DNA from: Bacteroidales bacterium
Lineage (GTDB): Bacteria; Bacteroidota; Bacteroidia; Bacteroidales; JAADGE01
DNA: 64,000 bases
Direction: 5' to 3'
Assembly (NCBI GenBank): GCA_021648725.1
Contig: JAKISF010000003.1
Coordinates: forward strand, 1-64,000
Shown here one piece after another: positions 9,403 to 19,118 of the stretch; position 1 is the first letter of the stretch; each line of letters opens with the position of its first letter. The notes below the pieces were generated by a model. It did no database searches. It worked only from the letters and a program-made list of their open reading frames with translations, and was not told the origin of the DNA. Both the position numbers and the translations under genes were made by a program.

Positions 9403-11736
9403 TCATGACCATTTTAAGTCGGAAAACTTAATACCCCAAATTGTAATATCATCACGTTGTTCCTCTTCTCCTTGATATTCTGCCAATCTTTTCTCTATTA
9501 AATTCTTTTGCTCAGCTAAACTAAGGTCTTTGGCTTCTTTAAGCGTTTCAATATACCTTGGTGTTCCGAAACGTTTTCTTTCGGCATTATTTTGGTCAAT
9601 AATACCGTCTGTTGACAGCCAAATACTGTCATCATTATAAACAAAAAAATCTTTATTGTCAAATTCAATATTCCCTCTTTTTTGTATTGTTCCCCCTATT
9701 GATCGTCTGGCAGATGATAATATCGTGATATCGTCATCTTTTTTTGAATAGTAATACAAATCACATTTTGCACCCGAATATGTAATATGAAAAGTATTAT
9801 CTTCTTTTTCAATCATACACAGTGTCATGTCCATTCCGTCATTATTATCAGTTGTTTCTTGTCTTAGAGCCAACTTAACTTTCTCATCCAATCTTTCAAG
9901 AATATCTTTCGGACTGACAATTTTTTGCTCCAAAACGATTTCACTTAATAAACGGCTTCCAATCATTGACATGAATGCCCCGGGAACTCCGTGTCCGGTG
10001 CAATCAACTGCTGCAACAAAAATCTTTTCTGAAAAATCATCTGTTGCGGGTAAATGTGCATACCAATAAAAATCACCGGAAACAATATCTCTCGGCTTAA
10101 AAATAACAAACGAATCAAAATATTTTTCAAGATCATCTCCTAAAGGAAGAATTGCTTGTTGGATATTTTTTGCATAGTTGATACTGGATGTAATTGCTTC
10201 ATTTTGTATTTCAATAAATTCTTTTTGTTTTATGATTTCAATCTCTGCTTTCTTTGCAACGGTAATATCTGTATCTATCGTAATTAATTTAACAACTTCA
10301 TTGTTGTCATCTAATATCGGGGTTATTGTAGTTTGTGCCCAAATATCTTCCCCTCTTCTTGTTTTATTAAGGTTTTGATAATAACCTGTTTGCTTTGTTT
10401 CAAGTATTTCTTCAATTACTCTTTTAACATCCGGATTACCGCTTGCACTAATTATATTTTCATCTAATTCATTTCTCAGCAGTTGCAAAGTGTAGCCGTA
10501 CATTCGAGTAAACCCGGCATTTACCCATTCAAAGTTTCCGTTTACATCAAGAATAGATACTGCATTGTCAGTTTCAGAGGCTACCAGCGATAACTTTTCA
10601 AGTTCAGAGTTTACACTTTCCAATTGTTTCGCCTGATTTTGAATCTCATCTTTTTGGCTGTTAATTGCAACATATTGTTCGCTAAGTTGTCTGTTAACCT
10701 TTTGTTTATTTATATAACTTACAACAATTAATATTAACATGAAAATAACAACAATCCCGATTCCTGCAAAAATAAATAAATATGTTTTTTGCGATGCAAC
10801 TGTTGCTTGTGATTCTCCCAAAACTTCTTTATTCTTTCTTAACCTTTCCTCTTGTTCTTTAAGGTCTTTACTTTTTAACTCAATCTCTTCATTAAGTTTC
10901 TTAACAAATTCTTTTTGTTTATTAATGTTTTCGGTTTGTATTTCAAGAATTGCAAGGTTTTTTAACAACTCTTCTTTTCGCATCATAACCTCAGAACTCA
11001 TAGAATCCAGTTTTAAGTTTTGCTCTTTTACTTCATTCTCTTTTGCAGATAATAAATATTCTTTACCGGCAATACTGTCTCTTTGGCTCTTAATTTTATC
11101 TTCTTGCTCTTTCAAAAGCTTTTCTTTTTCTTCTATTTCCAGTTTTTTCTGTTCCAACATCTTTTGTTCCGCAATAAGCCTTTTATTTGTTTGAATTTGC
11201 ATTATTCTGATGTCTTCACGACTTCCTCCTAACCTTAATATTGTAGTAGAAAATTTAAGATTCTGTTTGCCGGCAAGTCGTGTATTAATATCAAAAGGTT
11301 TTGATGCATCGGCCTTATTCAGGTTAATTACGCTGTATTCAGGTTGTTTAGACCTGTCCGAGATTATTAAAACATTCTTACCGTTTAATTTTTGATAAAC
11401 AAATGCTAAATATGCATTCTCATTTTTTGTGACGTATAAAATATGGTTGGGTTCAACATCTGCATAATTTGTATATTTAATTATTTCAACGGGTTTTCCT
11501 TTTATTGTTCTCATTGCCGCTAATTTCTCCAATTCGTCAAATGCTTTTTGAGAAGAGAATACACCTATTGTAAATTTTGAAATATTAGCTTCGTTCTCCC
11601 AAGTTATGCCAGGGGCAATATTAAAAATCCACATTGCTCTTTTTTCATCCTCGGTTTGCGAATATAACTTTTGAGAAGATATTACACCAATCATAACTAA
11701 CATTATAATTGTAAAATATTTTTTAAAATTTCTCAT
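9403..11736 (-). CDS. Membrane sensor phosphatase: YfiR-like domain, coiled coil, TM helix, PAS, SpoIIE/PP2C
   Basis: A 777-residue signalling protein. It has a signal peptide (1-27) and a YfiR/DUF4154-like periplasmic domain (about 35-180). A long Glu/Lys-rich coiled coil (about 180-315) precedes one TM helix (about 318-342). A PAS domain (about 383-500) follows, with the typical YAKNIQQAILP linker and then a PP2C/SpoIIE phosphatase with PRDIVSGDFYW (548-558) and VDCTGHGVPGAFM (577-589), which hold the metal-binding Asp residues. Proteins of this type dephosphorylate anti-anti-sigma-like partners in response to signals; the partner is not visible here. A related but broken YfiR gene lies directly upstream on the same strand, so the pair arose by duplication. 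Confidence 0.88.
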   Translation of the reverse strand: MRNFKKYFTIIMLVMIGVISSQKLYSQTEDEKRAMWIFNIAPGITWENEANISKFTIGVFSSQKAFDELEKLAAMRTIKGKPVEIIKYTNYADVEPNHILYVTKNENAYLAFVYQKLNGKNVLIISDRSKQPEYSVINLNKADASKPFDINTRLAGKQNLKFSTTILRLGGSREDIRIMQIQTNKRLIAEQKMLEQKKLEIEEKEKLLKEQEDKIKSQRDSIAGKEYLLSAKENEVKEQNLKLDSMSSEVMMRKEELLKNLAILEIQTENINKQKEFVKKLNEEIELKSKDLKEQEERLRKNKEVLGESQATVASQKTYLFIFAGIGIVVIFMLILIVVSYINKQKVNRQLSEQYVAINSQKDEIQNQAKQLESVNSELEKLSLVASETDNAVSILDVNGNFEWVNAGFTRMYGYTLQLLRNELDENIISASGNPDVKRVIEEILETKQTGYYQNLNKTRRGEDIWAQTTITPILDDNNEVVKLITIDTDITVAKKAEIEIIKQKEFIEIQNEAITSSINYAKNIQQAILPLGDDLEKYFDSFVIFKPRDIVSGDFYWYAHLPATDDFSEKIFVAAVDCTGHGVPGAFMSMIGSRLLSEIVLEQKIVSPKDILERLDEKVKLALRQETTDNNDGMDMTLCMIEKEDNTFHITYSGAKCDLYYYSKKDDDITILSSARRSIGGTIQKRGNIEFDNKDFFVYNDDSIWLSTDGIIDQNNAERKRFGTPRYIETLKEAKDLSLAEQKNLIEKRLAEYQGEEEQRDDITIWGIKFSDLKWS

Positions 11737-11796
11737 TTGTAAAAAATTTAAGTCTTTTGTTTTATATTTTATTTGTTGAAAAATATATTAAAAGGT

Positions 11797-12485
11797 TTAG
11801 TTTGATTTACTCTCATATTCTTTTATGAGCTTTTCTTGTTCTTTTATTATTTCTTTAAGATTCTTAACCTCAATATCTTTTTCTGCTAATTCTTTTTTCA
11901 CTTTAAGTAATTCTATTATTTGTTTCAACTTGCATCTTCCGTATATCCACTCTGCTTCCTCCTATCCTTGAATATTGATGCTGATAACTCAAGGTTTTGC
12001 TCTTTTGCAAGTTTTGTGTTAATATTAAAAGGTTCTGAAGTGTTCGATTTACATAAATTAAATACACTATACTCAGGTTGCTCAGACCTGTCAGATATTA
12101 TTAATACATTTTTATTTTTAAGCTTATTGCACACAAGCTCTAAATGTGCATTTTCATTTTTTGTGATATAAATAATATGATTTGGATTAATTTCTTCTAA
12201 TTTTGAATATCTGTATACTTCAACAGCCTTGCCTTTTACGGTTCGTTTTTCTGCTATTTTTTTTATCTCATTATATTCAGTTTCCGAGGAGAACACACCG
12301 ATAACATATTTTGGGACAGTTGATCCGTTTTCCCATGTTGTACCCGATGCAATATTAAAAATCCACATTGCCCTTTTTTCACTATCTGTTTGCGAAAACA
12401 TTTTCCGGGTAGATGTTACGGCAATCATAACTAACATTATAATTGTAAAAATTTTTTTAATATTTCCCATTAAACGTAATTTCAT
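11797..12485 (-). pseudogene. Frameshifted paralogue of the YfiR-coiled-coil protein
   Basis: The open frame from 12485 encodes 186 residues with a signal peptide and a YfiR-like domain closely similar to the N-terminus of the downstream sensor phosphatase (AMWIFNIA, TVKGKAVE, IISDRSEQPEYSV). It ends abruptly at 11925. Reading one frame over, just after codons Ile-Phe, restores RIGGSRVDIRKMQVETN, matching LRLGGSREDIRIMQIQTN of the paralogue. A second shift restores a Lys/Glu-rich helix (KQIIELLKVKKELAEKD onward) ending at a stop at 11797. Two frameshifts mean a decayed gene, or assembly errors. No PAS or phosphatase part is left. Confidence 0.7.
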
Positions 12486-12589
12486 AAATTATGCTATTCT
12501 GTAAAGCGAAACTTAACAAAATTAATACTTTTTTAGAAATTTATATGCAAATTTCTCATAATTTATTCTTTTTATACATATTTAAATCA

Positions 12590-12597
12590 TATTTTTG
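12590..12597 (+). promoter_or_regulatory. -7 element upstream of the PAP2 phosphatase
   Basis: TATTTTTG matches TAnnTTTG and lies 32 bp before the GTG start codon. It sits in a 144-bp divergent gap and has no clear -33 partner. Confidence 0.35.
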
Positions 12598-12629
12598 TTA
12601 TCTGTCTTTTCAGTAAAATCCAAAAAATT

Positions 12630-13193
12630 GTGCTTATTATAGAAAAACTTCTATCTGTTGACACAGAGCTTTTTTTGTTTTTGAATCAATTTCATAATAA
12701 CTTTTTCGATGTTATTATGAGGCAAATCAGTTCTAAAATAATTTGGCTTCCTCTGTATCTGTCAGTACTTTTTTTTATTTATAAACGGTTTAAACTTAAA
12801 AAAACAATTTTACTTTTAATTTCTTTCGGCTTTTTAATTGCATTCAGCGATCAAATTTCCGTTCAGCTTTTTAAAAATGTATTCCAACGCTTGCGTCCGT
12901 GCTTTAACCCTGAAATTCAAGATTTAACCCACGTCCTTTCATTGCCCGGAAGTCGCTACGGTTTTGTATCTTCACATGCTGCAAACTCATTTGCATTTGC
13001 ATTTTTATCTTTACTTATTTTCAGAAACAAAAACTATACAATTTTTATTTTATTCTGGGCATTTACTGTATCCTACAGCAGAATATATTTGGGAGTTCAT
13101 TACCCGTCGGATATTATAGGAGGTGCTGTGTTAGGAGTTTTTATCTCTGCTTTAGTTTATATAATTATTAAACCCCGGATTTTAATTAAGTAA
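12630..13193 (+). CDS. PAP2-family membrane phosphatase
   Basis: A 187-residue integral membrane protein with about five hydrophobic helices. The three PAP2 motifs are visible: KNVFQRLRP (K-x6-RP), a GFVSSHAAN motif where PSGH is usual, and SRIYLGVHYPSDIIGG with the catalytic His and Asp. Family members remove phosphate from lipid phosphates such as undecaprenyl-pyrophosphate, lipid A or phosphatidic acid; the substrate here is open. The start codon is GTG at 12630, with no upstream ATG in frame. It ends 5 bp from a convergent gene. Confidence 0.9.
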   Translation: MLIIEKLLSVDTELFLFLNQFHNNFFDVIMRQISSKIIWLPLYLSVLFFIYKRFKLKKTILLLISFGFLIAFSDQISVQLFKNVFQRLRPCFNPEIQDLTHVLSLPGSRYGFVSSHAANSFAFAFLSLLIFRNKNYTIFILFWAFTVSYSRIYLGVHYPSDIIGGAVLGVFISALVYIIIKPRILIK

Positions 13194-13198
13194 GAATA

Positions 13199-13843
13199 TC
13201 ACTTCTTAATATGATAAGTGATTTTTCTGTCTTGATACTTACTGACATTCAAAGGGGTTGTATGCCTGTTTCTTTTTAGCTTAATTCCGCAGTCAGGACA
13301 ATGTAAATCAACTGCAGAAAGGTCCTCTCCGCATGCAGAACATTTTGACTCATCATTTATCCAAGAAACCTGTTCCTCCGATAATTTTTCCGGAATATTT
13401 TTTTTAATAAGAATACCGTCTATAGATTGTAATATCAAATTATAAATAAAATTATCAATTATTAAAAAACTAATCCCAAAAAAGCCTGCTGACATTAGAG
13501 CAGAAGTAATTAAAAACCATTTAATTGAAAGAAAAGAAAAAAAAGCGGTAAGGATAATTATAATGAGAACAATTCGAACTAAATTTTCAAAATTGACTTC
13601 GTAATCAATAATCAGCTCATTGTTTATTAAGTTTATTTTAATTTCTGTTGAATATTTAAAATTAAAAACAGGAGCAATAAATTTGAAAGATAATGTTTGA
13701 TTTTTTATTTTAAAGTCTGTCGGATTTTTTTTCTGTATTGCTTTGTTCACAAGATTTTGAATGTCACACAAGTCAATATTGTTCTCATTTAGTTCTTCTC
13801 TTGATTTTACTAAACTCTTTTTATATGAATACGGAAAAGCCAT
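13199..13843 (-). CDS. Membrane protein with C-terminal zinc ribbon
   Basis: A 214-residue protein of unknown function. Residues about 88-135 form two hydrophobic segments (LVRIVLIIIILTAFF and LITSALMSAGFFGISF). Near residue 172 a zinc ribbon reads CSACGEDLSAVDLHCPDCG, four cysteines in two CxxC pairs. The N-terminal part is a predicted soluble alpha/beta region. Its start codon directly abuts the stop of the HPt gene upstream, so the two are translationally linked and may work together. Confidence 0.6.
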   Translation of the reverse strand: MAFPYSYKKSLVKSREELNENNIDLCDIQNLVNKAIQKKNPTDFKIKNQTLSFKFIAPVFNFKYSTEIKINLINNELIIDYEVNFENLVRIVLIIIILTAFFSFLSIKWFLITSALMSAGFFGISFLIIDNFIYNLILQSIDGILIKKNIPEKLSEEQVSWINDESKCSACGEDLSAVDLHCPDCGIKLKRNRHTTPLNVSKYQDRKITYHIKK

Positions 13844-14203
13844 TTAATTATTAAGTTCGATTTCTAATATCTTAATTTCTTCAACAGCAACTTGACACGA
13901 TTTAATAAAAACATTAACTTTTTGACTGTATATATCTTTATTTCTTTTTTCTTTTAAATCTGATTCAAGTATTTTCATATCATCTGCTTGTTTATCCATA
14001 CCCATAATTTTAATGCTCGACTTTGCTTTATGAACAATGTCTGCAAGCAGTTCGTAATCTTCTTTGTTTAATGCGGCAATCATCACCTTTTCAAACTCAG
14101 AAACATTTTGTTTAAACAAATTAAAAATCTTCTTTTTAAACTCTTTCTTTTGCGATATTTCGTCAATATATTTTGTATTTATTATTTTACACATTGGACT
14201 CAT
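13844..14203 (-). CDS. HPt-domain phosphotransfer protein
   Basis: A 119-residue all-helical protein with the HPt signature LADIVHKAKSSIKIMGMD. His58 would be the phosphorylated residue, followed by the usual Lys and Ser-Ser and a Gly seven residues later. HPt proteins pass phosphate between hybrid histidine kinases and response regulators. No kinase or receiver protein is encoded nearby, so its partners lie elsewhere. It is the first gene of a two-gene operon with the zinc-ribbon membrane protein and is divergent from the TPR gene. Confidence 0.78.
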   Translation of the reverse strand: MSPMCKIINTKYIDEISQKKEFKKKIFNLFKQNVSEFEKVMIAALNKEDYELLADIVHKAKSSIKIMGMDKQADDMKILESDLKEKRNKDIYSQKVNVFIKSCQVAVEEIKILEIELNN

Positions 14204-14352
14204 AATAAATAATATAAACTTGGGTTATTTTTGACCTGTTTAAAATAAAATGACATAAAACTACACTCTTCACAAGCAACCTTATGCCTTTACTCTCATC
14301 TAAATTTTATGTTGATATTATACAAAAAAGGTATCTATTAATTTTTTTATAT

Positions 14353-14360
14353 TAAATTTG
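14353..14360 (+). promoter_or_regulatory. Possible -7 element for the TPR/OmpA operon
   Basis: TAAATTTG matches TAnnTTTG, 64 bp upstream of the TPR gene start. There is no matching -33 element at 19 bp. Confidence 0.3.
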
Positions 14361-14424
14361 CCTTATATTTTATAATAGATTAATACTTCAAATTTAATAG
14401 AATTATAACAAAATACTGCTGAAT

Positions 14425-15507
14425 ATGAAAAAAATATTCATTTTAATCATAAGTCTTGTTTCGATTAACAGTTTCGCACAAGATAATCAAACATCTATAA
14501 CTGCTAAGGGGCAAGATGCAGAGTTAGCTTACAATGAAGGTGTTAAATTTTTTCTTAACCAGGACCTTCCGGCAGCCCTCGGAGAGTTGTCTAAAGCAAT
14601 AGATTTAAGATCTGATTTCGGCAAAGCATATTATAACAGAGGGGTAATAAAAAGTGAATTGAAAGACTTTGAAAGTGCAATATCAGATTTGTCAATTGCA
14701 GTTCAGTTATTACCGGATATGCCGAAAACTTTATTTGCACGAGGATTTGCAAGAGTTAACACTTCCGACTTCAATGGTGCAGTCAGTGATTTTACCCTTG
14801 CAATAAAATCAGGGTATAACAAACCAAATGCCCTGTATTACAGAGGGGTTGCTCATTTGAAACTTAAAAATTACGATGAGGCGATTAAAGATTTTAATGA
14901 AGCTATCAGCATGAATGAGAATTATGCCTATGCATATCACGACAGGGGAAGTGCAAAGCGACTAAAGGGAAACCCGCAAGGTGCTGAAAATGACTATCTG
15001 AAAGCTGTTGAAATTGACCCTAATTTATATTTTGCTTATAATAATTTGGGGGCTGTAAGAAGCGAACTTAAAAAATATGACGAAGCCATTACGGCTTACA
15101 GCGAAGCTTTAAATGTAAATGCAGAATATTATCCGTCATATAACGGAAGAGGGCTTGCTAAATATGCACAAGGCGTAAATAATTTAACAAGAGATAAAAC
15201 AGAAGATGCAGAAAAAAACTTCAAAGAGGCAATTAAGGATTTTGAGAAAACTATAAATTTTAATAACACTTTTGAGATTGCCCATAATAACTTAGGAATG
15301 GCACAATTAAAACTCAAAAATTACAAAGAAGCCGAAGCTGCATTCACAAAAGCAATTAAAATTAAAGCTGATTATCCTGAGGCATATGCAAACAGGGGGA
15401 CAGCAAGAGAAAACCTCAGAAATTTTACAGGAGCCTGTAATGATTGGGAAAAGGCAGTTTCATTAGGAATAGAACATGCTGATAAATATATTAAAAACTG
15501 CAAGTAA
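14425..15507 (+). CDS. Secreted tetratricopeptide-repeat protein
   Basis: A 360-residue protein with a signal peptide (residues 1-18, ending SFA) and about nine consecutive TPR units filling the rest, each with the A..YNRG..../Y.DAI.DF pattern (AKAYYNRGVIKSEL, NALYYRGVAHLKLKN, EAYANRGTARENLRN). It is probably periplasmic and serves as a protein-binding scaffold. It lies 27 bp upstream of the PorE-like OmpA protein, and the two are likely one operon acting at the outer membrane. Confidence 0.85.
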   Translation: MKKIFILIISLVSINSFAQDNQTSITAKGQDAELAYNEGVKFFLNQDLPAALGELSKAIDLRSDFGKAYYNRGVIKSELKDFESAISDLSIAVQLLPDMPKTLFARGFARVNTSDFNGAVSDFTLAIKSGYNKPNALYYRGVAHLKLKNYDEAIKDFNEAISMNENYAYAYHDRGSAKRLKGNPQGAENDYLKAVEIDPNLYFAYNNLGAVRSELKKYDEAITAYSEALNVNAEYYPSYNGRGLAKYAQGVNNLTRDKTEDAEKNFKEAIKDFEKTINFNNTFEIAHNNLGMAQLKLKNYKEAEAAFTKAIKIKADYPEAYANRGTARENLRNFTGACNDWEKAVSLGIEHADKYIKNCK

Positions 15508-15534
15508 GAAACAATAAAATAACAAAGACTCAAT

Positions 15535-17613
15535 ATGAAAACTAAGATATTTTTGACTATTATTTTTTTATCGGTTATTTTTCAAAACCAAATATTCTCA
15601 CAAAAATTTGTGAAAGTTAAAAAGTCAAGCTACAAAATAGAAGAGGAAGGTTTCAAGGAAGCCTGGAAACATGTAAAAAAAGGAAATAAACTTTTCAGAA
15701 TGAATAAAAAAGGTGCTTTCTACGAAGCACTTGAACATTACTTAACTGCAAATAACTATAACGAAGATAATGCAGCCCTAAACTACCTTATAGGCATTTC
15801 ATATTTAAAAACATCTGATTCTAAAAAAGCATTAGAGTTCATTGATAATGCTAACTTTATATACGGTTACTTGACTGATGATATATTATACTGGCTGGCA
15901 ATGGCAAAACAATATAATTACCAATTTGATGAAGCGATTGATGACTACGAGGAATATATGAGTTCTTTGACACCGAAAGAAATGCAAAGAAAAAAAACAA
16001 AAATCGACAAAAGAATTGAAGAGTGTGAAAGCGGCATAAAACTAATGAACAATCCCGTAAGATGTTTCGTTGACAATTTAGGTAACGGCGTAAATACAAA
16101 AGCTCCCGAATACAGTCCTGTTTTTTACTTTAGAGATTCCGTTTTATACTTTACTTCAAGAAGAGAAAATACAACCGGAGGTAAAAAGAATCCATACAGT
16201 CGTATGTATTATGAGGATGTTTACACTTCTTATTTTAAAAACGGGAAATGGCAAAATGCCGACCAAATGGAAAAGCCGATTAATACAAAACATAACGACG
16301 CAGCAGTAGATATCTCCCCCGAAGGTCGTGAAATATGTATTTACAGGGGTTATAAAGGTCAAGGAGATTTGTACAACAGCCAATTTAAGAAAGATATGTG
16401 GCAAAAACCCGGGAAAATGAAAAGGGTTAATAAAGGCAAATACAGAGAAAGTTCAGTTTCTGTTACCAGAGACTCTATGACTTTATACTTTATAAGTGAC
16501 AGAAAAGGAGGACAAGGACGACAAGACATTTGGATGACTCAAAAAACAATTGACGGAAGTAAGTGGCAAAAACCACAGAATCTAGGGCATGTAGTAAATA
16601 CAAAATATAATGAAGAAACTGTTGAAATTTCAGCTGACGGTAAAGATTTGTATTTCAGTTCAAAAGGACACAACTCAATGGGAGGTTATGATGTTTTTGT
16701 AACACATAAAAATGATGACGGAACTTGGACAGAACCTGAAAATATTGGCTACCCTATTAACACTCCCGGAGATGACGTGTTTTTTATGCTGACTAAAAAC
16801 GAAAAATTCGGTTATTATTCATCAAACAGAGATGATTCATTCGGCGACAAAGATATTTATCAGGTTGTTTTTCTGGGACCGGAAAAACCCACTCATATTT
16901 CTTTCGGCAACCCGAATGATTTAATTGCGTATTTTGCCGAACCTATAAACGAAACCGATATTGAAAAACCCGTAAACATTAAAGTTATTCAACTTTCAAT
17001 TGTTAAAGGCGTAGTAACGGATGCATTTTCAGGGAAACCTATAAAAGCCACATTGGAACTTGTTGACAACGCAACCGGCGAAGTTGTAAAAATAGTTGAA
17101 TCATACGCATCAACAGGTGCATATACTGTTCCGCTTCCTCCGGGAAAAGATTATGCGTTAACTGCCGGAGCCCCTGACTATTTCTTTCATTCAGAAAATT
17201 TCACAATTGCAGATACATCTACACACGAAGTAATCAGAAAAGATATTCAACTTCAACCGATGGGAATCGGAGCAAAAATTGTATTGAATAATGTATTTTT
17301 TGATTCAGGAAAGGCTATTTTACGTCCGGAATCATTCCCGGAACTAAATCGTTTAGCAAGAATTTTAACCGACTATAAAAACATCCGAGTTGAAATCTCC
17401 GGACATACTGACAGCAGAGGCTCTGAAAGTTCAAACCAAGGCTTATCGCAACGAAGAGCACAGTCTGTTGTTGATTATATTCTGACAAGAGGAGTTAATT
17501 TAGCTCAAATTGTTGCAATGGGTTATGGAGAAAGCCAGCCGCGTGCTGACAACAATACTGCTTCCGGACGACAACTAAACCGGCGTGTTGAAGCAAAAAT
17601 TCTTGACAAATAA
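15535..17613 (+). CDS. PorE-like TPR-propeller-OmpA protein
   Basis: A 692-residue envelope protein: signal peptide (1-22), TPR-like helices (about 40-170), a PD40-type beta-propeller (about 180-450; repeated ISPEGREI, VTRDSMTLYFISDRKGG, ISADGKDLYFSSKGHNSMGGYD), a carboxypeptidase-regulatory-like sandwich (about 485-565), and a C-terminal OmpA peptidoglycan-binding domain (about 575-692; NNVFFDSGKAILRPES, GHTDSRGS, LSQRRAQSVVDYI). The same domain order is found in PorE of the type IX secretion system, which anchors that machine to peptidoglycan. Bacteroidota carry many paralogues and this one lacks a lipobox, so a role in type IX secretion is only an inference. Confidence 0.85.
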   Translation: MKTKIFLTIIFLSVIFQNQIFSQKFVKVKKSSYKIEEEGFKEAWKHVKKGNKLFRMNKKGAFYEALEHYLTANNYNEDNAALNYLIGISYLKTSDSKKALEFIDNANFIYGYLTDDILYWLAMAKQYNYQFDEAIDDYEEYMSSLTPKEMQRKKTKIDKRIEECESGIKLMNNPVRCFVDNLGNGVNTKAPEYSPVFYFRDSVLYFTSRRENTTGGKKNPYSRMYYEDVYTSYFKNGKWQNADQMEKPINTKHNDAAVDISPEGREICIYRGYKGQGDLYNSQFKKDMWQKPGKMKRVNKGKYRESSVSVTRDSMTLYFISDRKGGQGRQDIWMTQKTIDGSKWQKPQNLGHVVNTKYNEETVEISADGKDLYFSSKGHNSMGGYDVFVTHKNDDGTWTEPENIGYPINTPGDDVFFMLTKNEKFGYYSSNRDDSFGDKDIYQVVFLGPEKPTHISFGNPNDLIAYFAEPINETDIEKPVNIKVIQLSIVKGVVTDAFSGKPIKATLELVDNATGEVVKIVESYASTGAYTVPLPPGKDYALTAGAPDYFFHSENFTIADTSTHEVIRKDIQLQPMGIGAKIVLNNVFFDSGKAILRPESFPELNRLARILTDYKNIRVEISGHTDSRGSESSNQGLSQRRAQSVVDYILTRGVNLAQIVAMGYGESQPRADNNTASGRQLNRRVEAKILDK

Positions 17614-17627
17614 ATAAAAGGAAATCA

Positions 17628-17659
17628 CTTCCTGAAATCTGTTATAAGATTTCGGGAAG
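17628..17659 (+). terminator. Hairpin after the OmpA-family gene
   Basis: CTTCCTGAAATCT and AGATTTCGGGAAG form a 13-bp stem (one G-T pair) with a 6-base loop, 15 bp after the stop codon. A second small stem (CAATC/GATTG) and GGTTTTG follow. It lacks a long T-run directly after the stem. Confidence 0.55.
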
Positions 17660-17863
17660 AGCAAAGCTCAATCTTTTATTTGATTGGGTTTTGTCCTAAT
17701 TTTCGCACTTTTTCATCTTCAAAAACAATAAGTTACATTAAATTAGTGAGAATTTTATTGTTCTTGGGGTATTCTGAGTATAACTTTTGCTGTATGTTTT
17801 TACAAAACCGGAAAAGCAATTATTCCTTACATTTTATAAACTCAATTTATTAAATCAAAAAAT

Positions 17864-19051
17864 ATGTTACCCCTGAAAAACGTAAAAATATTAGACCTCA
17901 CCAGAGTATTAGCAGGACCGTTCAGCACAATGTTAATGCAAGAACTCGGAGCAGAAGTCATAAAAGTTGAAATGCCCGGCAAAGGAGATGACGCTCGTTA
18001 TTTCGGACCTTTCAAAAACGGTGAAAGTGCTTATTTTCTGAGCATTAACAGAGGGAAGAAAAGCATTTCGTTAAACCTGAAATCAGAAAAAGGCAAAGAA
18101 ATATTATTGAACCTTGTAAAAGAAGTAGATATCGTAACTGAGAACTTCCGCCCGGGAACAATGGAGAAACTTGGTTTAAGTTACGAAGTTTTAAAAAAAG
18201 CAAACCCGAAAATTATCTTTGCTTCAACTTCCGGCTTCGGTCAAACCGGTCCCGATTCTAAAAAACCCGCTTATGATATGCTTGTTCAAGCCATGAGCGG
18301 AATGATGAGCATTACCGGTTGGCAAGACAAACCCCCTACCCGAGTCGGATCTTCAATAGGCGATCTTGGTGCCGGGTTATATACTATCATCGGAATTTTA
18401 TCAGCTCTTTATCAGCGAACCATAACAGGTGAAGGACAAAGAGTTGATGTTGCAATGTTGGATTGTCAGCTTTCATTGTTAGAAAATGCAATTGTACGTT
18501 ACGGCATAACCGGAGAATCGCCTAAACCCGGAGGAAATCAACATCCTACGATAACCCCTTTTCAGGTTTTTAAAACAAAAGATGATTATATGGCTGTATC
18601 AATGGGAAATGACCTGATGTGGCAAAATTTCTGCAAAGCTATCAACAGAAATGATTTAATTGAAAACCCCAAATTTGAAACAAACCTTAAAAGAACAGAA
18701 AATAAAAATGAACTTTTACCGGTTCTGGAAGAAATTGTTTTGCAAAAAACAAATGATGAATGGACTGTAATTTTTGAAAATGCAAAGTTACCTCACAGTC
18801 CGGTTAATAATATTGAAAGCATTATGCAACATCCGCAAGTAAAAGCCAGAAATATGATTGTTGAAACAAGCGGAACGGAAATCGGAAAAATCGGTGTTGC
18901 CGGAAATCCGATTAAAATGACCAATATTCCGGAAAGTGCATACCGAGAAAAAGCTCCTGAAGTCGGGGAACATAATTTTGAAATATATGCTGAGATGTTG
19001 GGTTTTAGTAAAGATGAAATTGAATCTTTGAAAAAAGAAAAGGTTATTTAG
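17864..19051 (+). CDS. Class III CoA-transferase (CaiB/BaiF family)
   Basis: A 395-residue protein beginning with the family hallmark LDLTRVLAGPFSTMLMQELG and containing ENFRPGTMEKLGL. The PAYDMLVQAMSG segment carries the Asp that forms the acyl-enzyme intermediate in formyl-CoA transferase and relatives. These enzymes move CoA between carboxylic acids in the cytoplasm; the substrate (succinyl-CoA plus an organic acid is common) cannot be fixed from sequence. Length is typical. It stands apart from its neighbours and is followed after 67 bp by the CapA-like gene on the same strand. Confidence 0.92.
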   Translation: MLPLKNVKILDLTRVLAGPFSTMLMQELGAEVIKVEMPGKGDDARYFGPFKNGESAYFLSINRGKKSISLNLKSEKGKEILLNLVKEVDIVTENFRPGTMEKLGLSYEVLKKANPKIIFASTSGFGQTGPDSKKPAYDMLVQAMSGMMSITGWQDKPPTRVGSSIGDLGAGLYTIIGILSALYQRTITGEGQRVDVAMLDCQLSLLENAIVRYGITGESPKPGGNQHPTITPFQVFKTKDDYMAVSMGNDLMWQNFCKAINRNDLIENPKFETNLKRTENKNELLPVLEEIVLQKTNDEWTVIFENAKLPHSPVNNIESIMQHPQVKARNMIVETSGTEIGKIGVAGNPIKMTNIPESAYREKAPEVGEHNFEIYAEMLGFSKDEIESLKKEKVI

Positions 19052-19118
19052 TACAGTATGTTTTTCGGTTGCATAACACTTTTAAAGTGCTTGACAACTT
19101 TCATTTAAAATCTCAATT

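Noticed and set aside
10739-11194. 151-codon frame opposite the YfiR-PAS-SpoIIE gene
   Set aside because: It is the reverse of the coiled-coil coding region; the Ser/Phe/Cys-rich product has no features.
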